The notes below the pieces were generated by a model. That model worked only from the letters and a program-made list of their open reading frames with translations, was not told the DNA's origin and made no database searches. Both the position numbers and the translations under genes were made by a program. Positions 63,837 through 64,000 of a stretch of DNA of 64,000 bases are shown piece after piece. The stretch comes from Planctomycetota bacterium. Its GTDB lineage: Bacteria > Planctomycetota > GCA-2746535. Numbering within the stretch: position 1 is the stretch's first letter; each line of letters begins with the position of its first letter. Location of the stretch: NCBI GenBank assembly GCA_002746535.1, contig NVWA01000021.1, forward strand, positions 16,655-80,654. The letters are read 5' to 3'.

Positions 63837-63871
63837 GAAAAAGGGAGTACTAAAAGTATTCCCTTTTTTTA
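63837..63871. terminator. bidirectional Rho-independent terminator
   Basis: AAAAAGGGAGTAC, loop TAAAA, GTATTCCCTTTTTTT. The stem is GC-rich at its foot, with one G-U pair, and has T runs on both sides. It follows the stop codon of the minus-strand SPFH gene and also faces the lipoprotein promoter. Confidence 0.8.
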
Positions 63872-63873
63872 TT

Positions 63874-64000
63874 TTATTTTGATTGAAATAAATCTTTAAT
63901 TGACCCTAAGCTAGCTAATGTTGCAGTTGCTTCGTAAGGGATATAGACTTTATCTCCTTCGCCTTGTGTAAACTTGCCAAATTTCTCTAAATAATTAATC
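63874..64000 (-). CDS. SPFH/band 7-family protein, C-terminal end (partial)
   Basis: Minus-strand frame that leaves the window at its right edge. The last residues read LEKFGKFTQGEGDKVYIPY, then EATATLASLGSIKDLF, which is the usual end of SPFH (stomatin/band 7) proteins, where a conserved VYIP-type strand and a helix ending LG-(S/A)-(I/V)-K close the domain. SPFH proteins form membrane microdomain scaffolds. A strong terminator follows. Confidence 0.7.
   Translation of the reverse strand, partial: INYLEKFGKFTQGEGDKVYIPYEATATLASLGSIKDLFQSK

Noticed and set aside
1-64000. CRISPR arrays, rRNA, tRNA, prophage or integrase genes
   Set aside because: No regularly spaced repeats, no RNA-gene signatures and no phage or recombinase proteins are visible.

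Overview
The window is AT-rich DNA from a Gram-negative-type bacterium. The sequence best fits the Planctomycetes-Verrucomicrobia-Lentisphaerae group, probably a Lentisphaera-like organism. This is an inference from gene content: two large single-gene pseudopilins with the F-[ST]-L-I-E cleavage site, a PQQ-like propeller end, a MoxR/DUF58/BatA/VWA/DUF4159 operon, an ECF sigma/anti-sigma pair, and PhyH, MlrC and YetA-like glycan genes. I see no rRNA, tRNA, CRISPR array or complete insertion sequence.

Layout. 1-1757: the end of a propeller gene, then a pseudopilin and an inverted repeat. 1864-10176: a catabolic region with an MlrC-family hydrolase translationally coupled to an enolase-superfamily dehydratase, an AraC regulator, and an opposing set of PhyH oxygenase, metallophosphoesterase and YetA/RGLX-like lyase. 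10231-13596: a secreted M16 protease flanked by related structured repeats. 13660-15489: a secreted protein of unknown function made of two duplicated modules. 16309-29298: a tightly packed eight-gene operon that starts with a clan CD protease-like/transglutaminase fusion, followed by MoxR, DUF58, three membrane proteins (two with VWA domains), a Lys/Gly/Glu repeat protein and DUF4159. 29617-31788: a second pseudopilin and a small secreted protein. 31838-38373, all minus strand: SulP and PiT anion transporters, two VOC proteins, several small membrane or zinc-ribbon proteins, and a 219 bp nested palindrome. 38609-45975: DUF547, a TPR protein, a receiver-like protein coupled to a FapA-like protein, and an AraC regulator divergent from an acetyltransferase fused to a helical domain.

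46164-51308 is a translesion-synthesis locus. dinB and an error-prone-type dnaE diverge around a DUF559 nuclease gene bounded by copies of one palindromic repeat. The dnaE gene is broken by a 137 bp palindromic element whose exact removal restores the frame.

51600-56749 holds a lipoprotein and a coiled-coil membrane protein facing a four-gene minus-strand operon: a degenerate peptidase-like/repeat protein, an ECF sigma factor, an anti-sigma factor, and a secreted Spy/CpxP-like protein. The secreted protein is visibly paralogous to the anti-sigma factor's outer domain, which suggests a self-referential envelope stress sensor. 56980-64000: a DEAD-box helicase, a WecA-like transferase, a GH20 hexosaminidase, an EamA transporter, small proteins, a terminator and the end of an SPFH/band 7 gene.

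The best candidates for something undescribed are the sigma/anti-sigma/Spy-like trio, the DUF559 repeat cassette, the REP-like element family that split dnaE, and the protease-transglutaminase-headed MoxR operon.
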